NCBI GenBank assembly: GCA_037013685.1
Contig: CM072886.1
Location: 59,388,933 to 59,452,932 of the forward strand
Length of the DNA stretch: 64,000 bases
Direction of reading: 5' to 3'
Origin: Acridotheres tristis
Lineage: Eukaryota; Chordata; Aves; Passeriformes; Sturnidae
In this document: positions 50,001 to 63,300 of the stretch, piece by piece
Position numbering within the stretch: the first letter of the stretch is position 1
How the letters are laid out: each line of letters opens with the position of its first letter
Position numbers and translations under genes: made by a program
Notes under the pieces: model-generated
What the model was told of the DNA's origin: nothing
Databases searched by the model: none
The model's input: only the letters and a program-made list of their open reading frames with translations

Positions 50001-53000
50001 AACTTCTTTGGAGATGAAACGGCACAATGCAAATAAGCAAGAAAGAAAAACACAAACAGAAATCTTAGCATAGATTAAACTCCAAAAAACAGATATGATT
50101 TTTTCAAAAAATCTAAGTGAAGAGGTTCATTTTTCCTTATTGCACTATATAATAATTTACCTCAGCTCCTTCTTTCATGTACTCACTATGAAAAGATCAA
50201 TTAGTTAAAAAAAAAAAAAAAGGCACACTTTTATAGTATACTTCTGGTAACTTCAACAGAATCATGTACTTCAGTTAAACACACAGGGAAGTGGACAAGA
50301 ACACTCTTCTGCTCATGCACTCGTTGCATGAGTTGTGAGGACAAGCACTACCAGGAAGGGAACAAGTCACCGAGTAGCCAAGCAATGTCAAGAGAACTCA
50401 TGGAGTCAGCAAACAGCAGAGAGGCCCACCAAGGTTTCCACAGGAAAAAAACAGCAAGAAGTGTAAGAGCAGTTTTGGGAGACCCAGTAGTTAGAGGCAA
50501 ACCTTTTTTAAGCTCAGCTGGAAAAGCATACAGCAGCAGGAGATTACAGGAGCCATTACATCAACCTGCTGCAACTGCAGCCTTGTGGCCTCTTCAATGG
50601 GCTGAATCCTCAGCCTCTGCCTCCACTTCCTCCCACCACAAAAACCTTTCACTAAATGCTCTAGGACTTTGTGGCCTCCCTGCAGTCCAACTGAAAGCAA
50701 TTTGCTCTTCCATTTCTTTCCAGCTACAAGTACTGAGACAGATTTTTAGATTGCTTCTGAGTTTGAGGATGAAAAAAAGGAGCTCCTATCTCCTCTGGAG
50801 ATGGTACATCTCCTGCTGCAATCCACAAGTTGGAACAGATCAGGGGGCCAGATCTGCAGCTCTGACCTGAGCATGAGGCTCTTGCAAAGACACTTGGGAC
50901 ATCAGCATCAATGAAAAAGCAGAGGGTGAAAGAACATGCTACTAGCATGGCCTTTCCTATACTCTTATAAGGAATGATGCCTCAAACAGAAGAAAATGTC
51001 TAGTCAGTAAAGGAACAATTTCCTAATTCCTTTCAGTCTTAGAGAAGGCTTTATTTTAATAATCTTTTTAAACTGCTTAATGGGAATCCAGGATATTTGC
51101 TATACTTCAATTCTCCACATTTCCCTTGATTACAACAGCACCTCCCTGCACAGAACGCACTGCACACCCTATTCAGGAGCTGACATATTAGGATTTTGGT
51201 GGGTTCTGACAGAGTTTAACTTTTTCCCTTTCATTTCCTTCCTTTGAAGTCTTAAAAGAAATACATCTATCGTCTTCTTACTATAAATATGGAAAAGCCT
51301 ACATTTCATAGGTTTGCTACCACCTATGGGTTTTCTAGCAAATGCAGTGCTATATGCCCAGAAACACGTGGGGCTATCAGAACAAACTCCACAGATCAAT
51401 TCCCTCCCGTCACTGACAACTCTATTTTGCCCCCAGTGGATCAAAACCAGTATGAACTTACCTTCCCCCAAAAAAGTAATTTTTATCCTGCTACAGTTTC
51501 ATCAATCACAAAGTGAGAGAATTTAGGTATAAGTCTGCACATGTAAAGGGGGTTTAAATCCCCCTCTCCTACCCTGAAGACTTTTATTACTGTTATAAAG
51601 TCAGAATATCAGCTAGACTCTTTCTTTCATCATGTCACTTGCAGACAATCAGTTGTACCCAGTAACAAGCTGCCATAACTTCTCCTTTCAGAATCCAAGA
51701 CTGTCCAGCCTAACCTTGAAGGGGAAAGTAAAATAAATGACATCTCTCTTAGGGTTTGCCTTCAAACAGAAAGCAAGGAGTAGAAATGACTGGGAATTGA
51801 TGCATTGAGATGTGAAAACATTAAGTGAGGTATTTCAAACCTCAGGTACCTCAGGTAACTTCATAAAAGATGATTTCAGACTTGAAAGCACTGCCTTGAT
51901 TAAGTAGCGTCCACTAAAAAAAAAAAATACTTAAATCAAATCAAGTGACTGTGGAAACCTTTTTTAAATACCACTGCCTTCAATCTCATAGAGTCCCAGG
52001 CAAAGTTCCCAAAGACTTCAATAAAACATTTGTCTGGGATAAGGAGTGCCAGATTTGGCCCACTTTAATACATTAAGTCTGTGGTAGGTGAAAAACTGAA
52101 ACATGGAACAGTTGTGAAACTACCCTCATAGCCAAGGAGATAAGAGAAAACAGCACTCATCTTTCCCCACAATGGGAACATGCAGAGGGTGGATGGGAAA
52201 GTTAAAGAGGAGGAGGGAGCAGGAATTTTAGGATAAAAATTATTTAATATCCTCCCAGTGTGGGCTGGAAAGGATTGTGGTATGCCTGTTAGAGAAACTG
52301 GCTGGAGTGCAAGGCTGAGAAAGTGTTTGAGGACACGTTTGTGTGAGCCTGTGTGTGTGTGACTGTGTTAAGGGTCAGGTCTGTGCAAGTTCACAAAGTT
52401 CAGTCAATTCTCCTGCCAACTCTTCCGGGCTTGAGACAAATACAGATAACCTTGGCTTAACCCAGCTTCAAGCAAACCTTCCCTTGTCACCCCCACCCTC
52501 AATTAGCAACTTTCAATCCACAGTGTCTAAAAATAAACTATGAAATCACCTCAGTTCAGCACTAGTAATGCACTTTTCCATAAACTTCTCCATGTCACTG
52601 AACTGATTCAAATACCATTTGCTAAAAGACAAATAAATGTATGGGAGGTGTGCTGTAGCTTAACTCCCCAGTTTTTTACTCTTGCAGAACAGTTTTTCTA
52701 CCCCCACAGCAAACAAGGTACTCCTGACTGCATTAATGTTAGCTGCTGCTGCTTTTAAGATAAGCAATGCTAGAATAGCTGGTTGGATTGCTTTTCAAAC
52801 AAGACAGGCTTCTTGCACAGCAAAACACTGTTATTCAATACATGCATTTCATAATTTCAGGAACTTTATTTTCCTCCCTGTCCCCCAGCTGGGAACATCC
52901 GTGCTCATGGCAGTCTCCAATATCAAGACCACCCAGACTCATCTTCGTCTCTCAACTGTCTGCCTCTGCTGCACTGAGATAAAAATCTAGACAGAGCCTT

Positions 53001-56000
53001 TATTATTGTTTTATCCAGAACTTGTCTAAACCTTCACCTGCAAAACACTGACTCACTCTGTCTTTAACCACCTGAAGAATGCAAAGCAAGATAAATTAAC
53101 TCATAGGCATAGAAACTCAACAGGCAACAGCATAAACTTGCTAATCAAACAATGAAAGTCAGAGCAACAGCAGAAGTTTTTCAAATGGATGAAAACTCAA
53201 GTCCTAAAAATAGAAGCTGGAGGAAGCTTGGCTGATCTGTTCCTTTTGCCATAGCTCTAACTTATCATCAGATGATAGCTCATAATATTTAATTTATTAG
53301 TGTCTCATCAATCTCAAATTAATAGCTTTGAATACTAAATAATCACCACAAAACACACATGACTTTAGGCAAGAATCTCCCTAAGAAAACAAGACATTGG
53401 CAAATAGATAACTCTTTCACCTCAGGTCTTTGTAGAGAGAAAAGCTGATGTAAGCTGCAACATTCCAAGTCTTGGTAAAAAGCTGGTGGATCACTAAGTT
53501 ACAACTTAAAGCCTATCAAATGAACTTTAATGCTACAGTACATTTGATTTTCCCTCATGTCTGCTGCATCAGCCCCCATTGCCAAAGCTCAGTGACAAAT
53601 TGCAACATCTCTGCTTTGAGTGTAACCGCGTTGGTCAGAGTCACAAAAGATTCTGTCGAGGGTTAGGAAACAGGAAGCAAAAACCACTGCCTTTCATTCT
53701 GACAATTAGGTTTCTGTGTCTGGAAAAGCCTCCTTCCAGAAACTATTAGCAGATCACAGCGTAATGCCCACCACCTTGCTCAGTGGAATACCTTAGTAGT
53801 GGTGGCAACATTTGAAACTTTCCGGCTGCAAAGGAAACCAACAGTGCTGTCCCACTGAAAGACAGTGTTGGGCATTTGAAAAGACAGAGGAACCTCTGAA
53901 AAATAGGTATTAAAAACCTAAACATGACCATTCAGATTACAGGAAGACCTTCACCCATCATTTTGACACTTCACACATCAGTATGATAAGATTATCATAC
54001 CAGAACAAGCATGAGACATTAGCACACTGGAATAAATACTTGAACACTGTTCTTCCAGACCTCACATGTCATTGAAATTCAGCAAATATTTACCAAGTTT
54101 TGGATGCTCTAGGACTCAAAATGTTTTACCTTTCACCATCCTAAACTATAACACAGAATCAAAAAGCTAAGGTAAGTACCGTGGCTGCATGAAATACTTC
54201 TATAGGCTTATTACAAAAAAACCGCTTTTGCTGAATTCTCATCAAATAGGGAATTTGCACCTGCAACCCCGTTCCCAATTTGAGTAAGAGGGCAACTGCT
54301 CCAGACTGTGATTATCTCAGTGCCCCAGCTTCAGGAGAAAGCCAAACAAAACACATTCAGAGAGAGGGTCAAGTCAGGAATTCTCTGGCTTTGTCCTTAG
54401 CAGTAGAAATGTAATTTTCTTTTGTGTTGTTTGGCTAATCATGAGGGGTCATAATTTAAAAATCCACTGTAAACCATGTTGCAAAAGGCAATTATGGTAA
54501 TAAGGTTGTATAATAAGCTTTACAGTTTACCCACTGCCATCCACACTTAATTTCCTTTACAGGTGAAGTTAAGTGTTTTGTATTAATACTGGTTTGGCAA
54601 GCAGATAACCAATACATGATTATTAATTTCTGGCAATTTGGGAGGGGGAGTGAGAGGAGGAGAAAGACAGACAAGGCACTGTTCACTGTTATGCTTTCTC
54701 AATCAATGCTTTTCACCTCCACAACTCAGTCTTCTGCAGAAAATGGATCTGGTTGAAAGTGTTTGGAATAACAACACCTCCATATGTAAATGACAAATGC
54801 TGATTTCTTTCAACAGAAAAGAGACATACTTCTACCACTGTTTTCTCAAGGAAGTAAATCCTCAGCTGCAGAAGGCAAACCAATTATAAGCATTTAGCAT
54901 ATTCTTGCTTGCAACATAGAATGAGTAGACAAACACACAATAGGATCTAATGTAACCCTGAATCCAAAATAAACATTCAGGAAAAGGTGAATATTGGAGG
55001 GTTTCGTTATTTCTCTTTTTTTCCCCAGTAGCTAGATGGACTCCATCTCTTTTCTATACATGCTGCCCTTGCATTTAGGATTTTGCATCTTGGGAGGAGA
55101 AAATACATCAGTGTTCAAAATTATTCTCTGCAATTATTCATCATGATTGTGGGAATAAACATTTTCAACTGATTAGAAAACCTCAGTGAAACCAACTTAT
55201 CATTTTATTAATTCTTCATTCAGTTAAAGTAAACAAGTAGGCTTCATGTGAGGTTAGCTCCAGGGTTTATTCAAGTCACATCTGACATGAATGTCTTAAC
55301 CAAATGCATTATGCAGTGATTTTTCATGGCCTTCCTCAGGAGGAAAAAAAAAAAAAAAAGGGCAACCTCAAAAGATTTGGGAAAGGCAGACTTTGTGTTT
55401 TCACAGTCCTGGGAAAAACTTGGGGTTATCCCACACTGCAATTAGAAGGGGGGGAAAAAATCCCAACAATAAAAAATACCACTCCCTCTAGAAGTGATGC
55501 AGGATTCCCAGACCTCGCCTGAGCAGAGAGAGCAAGTCCAGATGGCACCCAGATTTGCTGCTAATTCACAGGCCCTGGCTAAACCCAAAACCGGGAAAAA
55601 TACGGCAGGCCTGTACCATACAGACTGCAGCCCTGGGCTACGTGCTAGCTATTCCTCATAGAGTCAAGGTGATCAAAGATCTGTTACCCCACAAAAAAAC
55701 CCAGCACATTTATCACTAAAGGTATTCCTCTACAGAAGAAATTATTCCTTTGAGAAAGTGGGAACAAAGGAAATATATTGCAATTATAAAATATTATAGT
55801 GAAAAGTAGTATTTTTACAAACTGCTTCAGCAAGTAGAAAGACAGGTTTTCAGGAATTCTGGATCTTTCACCTGAAGTGCTAAGAGCCCAAACAAAAAGA
55901 GCACTGTTCTGCAAGGGCAGAAAAAAAAGCCATTAAGCAGAAGCAGTTGAATTCCTTAATCCAAGTTGCTTGACAGGGTAGAGGTAAGCCAGCAGATAAA

Positions 56001-56077
56001 GTGATTAAGTACATTGATTGAAAATATTACTTCTTAATAAAACCAAAATAATTTTCAGCAGAGAATTTTAATACCGA
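47075..56077. other. Non-coding sequence, possible upstream introns
   Basis: No confident gene was found. Minus-strand donors of good quality occur near 49,349, 50,158 and 51,460 (GGAAG|gtaagt, the strongest). The 51.46 kb one could end a short exon in the right phase (Q-D-K-N-Y-F-F-G-G, leaving AG), but its acceptor is poor. A runs lie at 47,430, 50,207 and 55,347. The longest frame (180 codons, plus, 50,328-50,870) is not recognisable. Confidence 0.4.
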
Positions 56078-56132
56078 ATATATACACACATACACACACA
56101 CAAACACACACACACATATATATATATGTATA
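56078..56132 (+). repeat. Compound (AT)n/(AC)n microsatellite
   Basis: Short AT runs flank an interrupted CA array (tatacacacatacacacaca and onward), ending in TATATATATATATG. Confidence 0.95.
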
Positions 56133-59100
56133 AAGATTTAAAAACTATTATCAGTGTAAGCTTCCTGCACAAAACAAGAACAAGCTTTAGTGGAAACATT
56201 CCTTCAATGGCATCATCATTTTACCATGTGTTGTCCAGGGCTTATCACAATTGCAACACAATGAAAAGCCTTCTATAACACACAATTTCTATTCCATTTC
56301 CTACTTGTCATGAACTTTATGAAAAAAATTAGTGCCCTTATCTGTGTTTTCTCTATTGGTTCCAACTTCTTTGCAGTCCATCAAAAACACTGCAAAAAAT
56401 GTCTTTTGCTACACTGCTCTAAAGGCTAATTTCTCACAGCAGAAATAGAAACAGCAGTGTGAAAAATCCGTAAGACACAGTAGCTTCCTTCCCAGTGTAC
56501 AAATGGTGAGAACAAACAGGAAATAGAGATTAAAATAGGATGAGCAGAAATAGACTTATGAAAAATAGACTAACAGAAAAATAAGCTTATTTGTAAGCAA
56601 TGCGTTTCACAAAATACATTTGTTTTGTATGTAAATGTTCATTTTTCTCTTTTGTATATTAAGAAACAGTATTTGTACCAAAATGTCTGCATTTAATCTC
56701 AGCTCATTCTTTTTCGCAGCCTAGTCCCCACTGTATTTTATTAGATCTTCATCCTTCCCATTTCCCTTACCGAGGAGACGAAAAATTTCACTGCAGGTGT
56801 GCTCTGAACAGCATCCAAACCTACAGTGAAAGAGAGAACTACACTCCTACGGGACAGGGCTCCAGCAATTTGCAAACCTGAGTTTGCAAACTTACTGCAG
56901 ATTTTAAACAACGATATAACACAACACAACAAACAACGTCAGGGTAGAGACATTTGAATGCTAAATTCCCCAAGGGAACTTCTTGCTGGTCAATCAAAAC
57001 ACACCCTGATATGGCAGAGAACACGCAGCTGACCTTCACCTTCTCATCTTTCAATCATTTCTTTCTCATGATGCCAGGGTGTTACCTTTGGCTTTTTCCT
57101 CCACCTGCCTCCATACACCTTGGTCTGGTGCAAAATCCTGCATGCTTTTAGCATTTTAGTGCCTTCCCTTCCTATTCTATTCATAAAACCAAAACACTCA
57201 GTCCCTCATTATTGTTGCTGAGATGCAAGATAATCTCTTTCATTCTGGCTGTGACAGAAGCAATCTTACCCCCTGAAATCCATTCAAAATGCAAAAATCA
57301 TTTTTTCTGGATTACTGCCTCAAGCACATTACCCCTATTTCATCCTGCCAGTCCTCCTACTGGCTCCCCCTTTTTCTACTACATTAAGCACAAATTGCTT
57401 GCCTTCATCTTAAGAGTTGTTCTTAGATGATGACAACTGATCCCACTGCCCTACACATCCACTTAAAACTCAAGTAATGAAGCCTAATAATGACATACAA
57501 AATCTCTTGCGTAAGGAGTGGCTAGCACTCAAAGCCTTGCACTTTAATAACCAATATAGTAGAGTACACCTCACAACAAATCCTCTGGCACACGGATGAG
57601 ATGCTCTCCTCCCTTTGCAGGAGAGCAAAAGACTTTCCAGCACAGACTTTTAAAACAGCTGAACTTCTACACCATTTTACAGCATACTAGTGGGCTTCCA
57701 ACAGAGCCATTTTGTTATGTGGGAAGTACTGGGGCGGGGAGGGGGGGGGTGCTCTTCTCAGCAAGAAATGCATTCACAGAAAACCTCACAAAAAAATAAT
57801 CTGGATGTATTTCGAGTCCTTCCTCCCCCTCAGAGCCAGTTTACTCAGGAAAAACTTTCAACTCCCGTGATAAGTTGTCTCATTTTATCAAGCTGGTACT
57901 ACTTCAAAGAGGTAATTCAGGCTCTATGAGACACACTTCACTACATGACAGTGCCTGGGTTTTTTCCACAATAAGTAGGCTTTTAGGCATTTAAAACTAG
58001 TTTTTGTAACCTTCCCCTAAACCCTCTGCACCTAGCAGCCAAAATAAGGGGAATAAGCATTCAGAAGGAGACAGACATGTTGTTTCAGTTAATCTCCAAA
58101 GGGGGAACTGAGACCAAACTGATTTTCAGGTTCTGCACACCCACCACCCCCACAGTCCAACCCTCTGGCTGGTCAATCTCCAAGAACACACCAGGTCCCC
58201 AAACATTAGACCTGCCTGACCCAGTCTGAATGGATAAAGACAACTAGGACATATTCTAACATGATTTCCACAGATCATTTTAGGAGGTGACATAGTCCAG
58301 CAACTGGAAAAGTCCAACAACTCTATAAGTTAACACTTAACATTATTAAATGGGTCCAATAAAATCCCAAACAACTAATGGTCCTTTATTATGCACTTGA
58401 AGGAAAGATTTAAGATAAATACCAAACAAAATAAAAAGTCCCCAAGCAAACTTACGAATGTATAGAGTGTGCACCAAAGAAAAGCTTCCACTCAGGAACT
58501 GTTTTAGAAGACAGATCTTTAGAAGACATCTCACTAGCAGACTAATTTTCATGCACTGAGACTGTAGTAAAACACTTCTACACAGAATTTTAGAAAAAGA
58601 AACTCTCTTTTGTTAAGGATAGTGTGGAATTGAAATAGTTTACAAAGGATGACTGGCAAATTGCTGTTACTGGAGGTTTCCTTGAACAGTTTCTAAGTCA
58701 ATCATCTGTCAGGAATGATACAGGGTTGTTCCAAGCTCAGGTACAGAGAAAGCAATGTTAGTCTGTTTTCCATGACCAAATGAAACACTTCAAATTTTTG
58801 TCCAAGTGCACCAAAAGCTAGGGAAGTCTTAGACTCCCCAGCATAAAAACAAGATGATAAAAAATAGTCACTGGATCCTCACGGCATTCACATGGCTGCC
58901 CAGCCTAGGAGCACTCTGCAATGCACAGTGGGGACTTTGCCACTGTCACCTCCTGCTCCAGCAGAGGAGGTCTCCTCCTCTGAACCTTCTCAGGCCTGTG
59001 GTATATGCCTTGTGTCTTTCTGCCCTACTAGGGTCCAAGATGCTCACAATGTCAGGCAGGCTGCTTGCTTTGCTCAAAAAGCACAATGAACCTCTTCGGA

Positions 59101-59559
59101 TTCTCCCTGTGCATCTCCTGCCTTTGGAATAGTGGTGTAGGAAACAAGTTGCCATCCTGCTACCTGCTTCTCCTTCCTTTCAAGTATGCCATGAGATCCA
59201 AGTGGTACTCCTGTCTTTTCCTTGTAAGCCCTATACATGCTGCAGTCCATTATAAATCAAAGATGACATTCTGATCTTATGAAATGTTGGATCAGGATAT
59301 GTAATTTGGGAATTTTTTTTTAAAAAGGAACTAAAGTTGGCTTTTGAACCTCCAGACACATTTTATTGCAAGGCTACTGCAAATGACCTTGCACTCAAAT
59401 TACCCTTTTCCAATTTATTGCATCCCTGCTCCTAATTTTTGTGTGTTCCACTACCCAGAAGCTTTAAAAATTCACTGATGATTCTGTGAAACTTCCAACC
59501 TGCAACATATTGTTCCTGTGCATAGTCTACTTACCAGAGTTAGAAAAGCCAAAGCCCTT
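56133..59559. other. Non-coding sequence
   Basis: No gene or interspersed repeat was recognised. The 58.9-59.2 kb part is slightly richer in GC with overlapping chance frames on both strands. Confidence 0.5.
57731..57749 (+). other. Canonical G-quadruplex motif
   Basis: GGGG, C, GGGG, A, then nine G. This supplies four runs of four G with single-base loops, the most stable class of intramolecular G-quadruplex sequence. No gene start is visible nearby, so any role is unknown. Confidence 0.85.
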
Positions 59560-60330
59560 GAATCTAGCAAGAGAAGGGAGAGGAACAAAAAAACCTGCTA
59601 CAAAAGTGCCACAGCACAAAGAAAACCAGGGGAAATGTGGATCCTTCACGTGAAAAGGCCAACGGACCTGGTGGCAAAGGACATGGATAAGGCTGAGCAC
59701 TTTACTGTTAAACTTGCCTTCAGAAATCTCACATCCTTGAGACCAATGGGAAAGGCTGGAGAAAGGAAGACTTAACTGTGTTGGAGAAAGATCTAGCTAG
59801 GATCAGACTTAAACTCTTCATCTCAAGGCCTTGGGGCCTAATTGGATCTACCCAAACGTGCTGAGATAGATGGTCAATGCCATTTTGAGGGTGCCCTCAA
59901 TCTACAAAAGGTCACAGCAACTGACAGAGTTTCTCAAGGACCATCAGAAAACAAATGTCACTCTGAGAAGGGCAAGAAGGACAATCCAAACAATTAGTGA
60001 TCAGCTGTCCCCTCTTCAATCCATAGGAAAGGGAGGAAAGGGACGAAGCAAGTAATCCTGGAAAACATTTCAGACGGATTTCAGCAAACTGGAGAATGAA
60101 GTGGTGGAAATCTTACAAAGTTCAAAGACAAATGACAAGTCCCACCCCTGGGCAGGTGTAATTCCAGTCACTTCTGTTATATGAGGGGAGACCAAGAAAT
60201 CTGAGACTGCTCAGCCTGGAAAAAAGACTTCTTGAGAGAGCTTATCAGCAACTTCACACCAGTGGCAATGCAGGATGGGTAAGGAGGGAAAGGCAGGGAG
60301 GTTGACACAAATCTCAAGACAATTCCAAGT
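59560..60330 (+). mobile_element. CR1 LINE fragment with internal deletions
   Basis: A sense CR1 ORF2 fragment from the segment upstream of, and entering, the RT domain. The signature runs are 'gaaaaccaggggaaatgtgg' near 59,622, 'cctggtggcaaaggacatgg' near 59,668, 'gagaccaatgggaaaggctg' near 59,739, 'gtgctgagatag' near 59,858 and 'gaagggcaagaagg' near 59,967. The order then jumps to a later CR1 segment ('ctggagaatgaagtgg' near 60,091 and 'cacccctgggcaggtgtaat' near 60,145), and again to 'ctgctcagcctggaaaaaag' near 60,208. So at least two internal blocks are missing. The copy is highly decayed and inactive, and both ends fade gradually. Confidence 0.82.
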
Positions 60331-63300
60331 AACCACTGGGGACACCTACTACTAGAAGCACAAGAAAAGCATAAAGCTTTTAGAATTTAGTATGAGGAGA
60401 CCTTCCATAAAAAATTAAGGCTGTCAGCATATGATTAGAGAAACTAATATGTAACTGCAATGACGGTAAATAGAAATGTCATATATTAGATTTTATTAGA
60501 TTCATTTTTTCTAATCACACTTAATATGTGATTTATGAAGACAGCAATTACATTAATATAGCTAAATAGTGGTTTGTATCATTTTATACTGACCTTGCTA
60601 AAGAATCAGATTCCTTTATCTCAACATTTCTACAAAATTGACTCCGTGAAACCACATCCATCAGTAGGAAACGGATTGGAATGATGAAGAAAGCAAGCTG
60701 GTTTATAGCAGCGTGAAAAATTTCACAGTTTAACACAAGATTACAGATTTCATGTGATATAAAGACAAAGAGTCGACAAAGAATGCCAATAGATTAGTAT
60801 TTTTTCTAACTCACCCCCAACATGAGCACAGAATAATCCCTATGCAGGAATCTGGGGGTGAAGCACAGGACATTCATCTCAGGCAGTGGAAGAGTTTCCT
60901 ACGCACATAGTAGAGATATACAATTCTTTGACAATACCTAAGACTAGAGAACTTTTTTTTTTTTAGATAAACATCTCCTGCTGATTAAAACAAATGCTTT
61001 GATAAATGCAGGTGTTTATTCTAGCTGCAGGAAGAAGTGACAATTATAACACTTCCTCCTCACTCTCAGGCATAATAAATTTTTTAAAACTCCCATGTTC
61101 CACTACAAAAATTCTTGTGAGCATTTTCTTTTTATATACAACCAAAGACTACACTAAACTGGCTGGAATAAATTAATGCATTTATGGTGTATTCTCACAG
61201 GAACCAACAATGTACATGGTAAAATCAAAGATCATCCTTTACATTCTCTGTGATGATAAAAGTCAAATAATACATGTAATTGTGAAAAATGTCACAGAAA
61301 ATACGACAACAGAGGAGTCCCTTAGAAAACCTCAGTCCTTGATCTTTGCATTTACTTTCCTCGAGATATATTTGATAACCTGAACAAATAATCACCCAGT
61401 CAGCTTTGACCCAAAAATGTAATAACTGTCCTACCAAACTTATACCATAACTGTCCTACTAAATAAACGATCTGCTAAATAACCCAAACAGAGAAAATAA
61501 ATATATTGTCTTAGATGTTTTATTTCATTACTTTCTTAGACCTTGATTCCTCAGCACTTTCAGCATGCAAAAATCACTTGTAAGTACTGGTTATTATGGG
61601 TATAATAGGAGGACAGCACTCCTGCTGGGAGCTCTGTGGTCCCCAACTGAAGAATAAATAAAACACACTAAAAATAATGCTGCCATTTACTTCACATCCC
61701 ACGAAAGAGGCACCTGTTTAGGAACTAAGATCCCTCCCATCCTTCTAAATCCCTCAGCACTGCTCAAAAAAAAAGGTGCTACAAACAGTAGCTCTGCAGC
61801 ACTGGTATGTGCAAGTCCAATGCCCAAATGAGAGCTGGTAGGATCAAAATACAATGGAAAGAAAACATCACAGATCTCACTGAATAGTCTCATTTGTGTG
61901 TATCAGTGAAAGTCCCTGGAGTGAATAAAAGGCCTTCATTAAAGTCAGAGATGAAATCATAAAGCACATAAGTAGATACATTCCTGGTTTATTTCATTTA
62001 TTAGTTGTGGTGGGTTTTTTTGTTGGTTGGTTGGTTTTGGCTTGGTGGTGTTTTTTTCTTTTTTTGCTTGCTTTTTAAGGGGTAGGAAGGACATTTTGTT
62101 TGGAGTTCTTTTTAAGACATCCAGAACATAGGATGAGATTACTATTTTTCAATCCCAGATATCTAGGCAGATTTCTTTTCCAAGCTGTAAGCCAAGGAAA
62201 CATGCCAAGGAAGATGGAAGTTCCTGAAGATTCTGAACTTGTTGGGTGGTAGTTAAATATTTAGGTGTTGCTTTCCTCCTTTCTAGCCATGACTTCTTTT
62301 TTCCATCATTTAACTGGATTTAGTTTTTTTTCCTACAGAGTGATTTATGAGAAACAACAGCTAGCCAGCAGCAACAGCATGAGCTCCAGGTGTTAGGAAA
62401 AACCCCTACATAATTTTCTCTTTGATATATTATCACTTCCCCAAAAATATTATGCTTGCTGATCCAAAGATCTATCACATCCCAATGCAGTTTTAATCCA
62501 TGTGTAACATTTTCCTTTGTTTTGGGCGAGACCATATTCCCCAGGAAATACAGATAGCAGGATTCAAGAACGGATTGTTTTGTGGCAACTAATCAAGTGG
62601 TGCTTTGAGACTGGCACAGTCTGCTGGTGTTGTTTTAAGGCAGGATCTAGTAAAACAGATCACATTGGATTTCAAATTCCTTTGTCAACTCAGTTCACCT
62701 ATGAGCTGAACAATGATTTTTCCACTGTTTTTTTACAAGCTCCAATAAGTTACAAAAATTTAAATCTAACTTCAACTTTAAGAGGTATTTTAGGCCCCTT
62801 GGTAGTACTGCCAGTTTTAACATGTTCATATAACAGACCATATAATTCTGCAAGCTGATTCTCAGTGCCTGTAGTGGCACTTGGGAGTTGGGATGGTTTT
62901 TTGTTGGTTAAACCTTCTTATGTAGAAACCTGGAATTCATAATTGGAGTAAGTTGATTTTTCTTCATGGTGATATGATTTCTTCACTTCTCCTAAATAAG
63001 TAATTCTGGTATTACGTATACACAATTTATTATCTGCAAAATGGCACCTCTTCCAGAAATATGGAAGCATTTTAAATTAAATTATCAACTGCCAAAAGTT
63101 GACTGGGAATTTTCTTCTTACTCCAAGTACGAATATAGAAAGCGATCAAGCAAGGTGGGGTACCTGAGGATAATTTGGCACTGTAGTAAATGATGAGCTA
63201 GAAAAAGCCATGCCAAGAGATCCCAGAAGCCTGAGAATGCATACTTAAATAGTCTCAACAGCAGAAAGAGATACATAGAAAGCTTTTGTAAAGTTGCAAG

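Noticed and set aside
50328..50870. Plus-strand ORF of 180 codons
   Set aside because: It is the longest non-repeat frame, but its composition is not protein-like in any way I recognise, and no splice pair or promoter feature supports it.
53028..53090. Minus-strand 34-bp exon (V-V-K-D-R-V-S-Q-C-F-A) with a good acceptor
   Set aside because: The frame also runs on to a stop beside an AATAAA, and no phase-compatible neighbour was found. Treated as chance.
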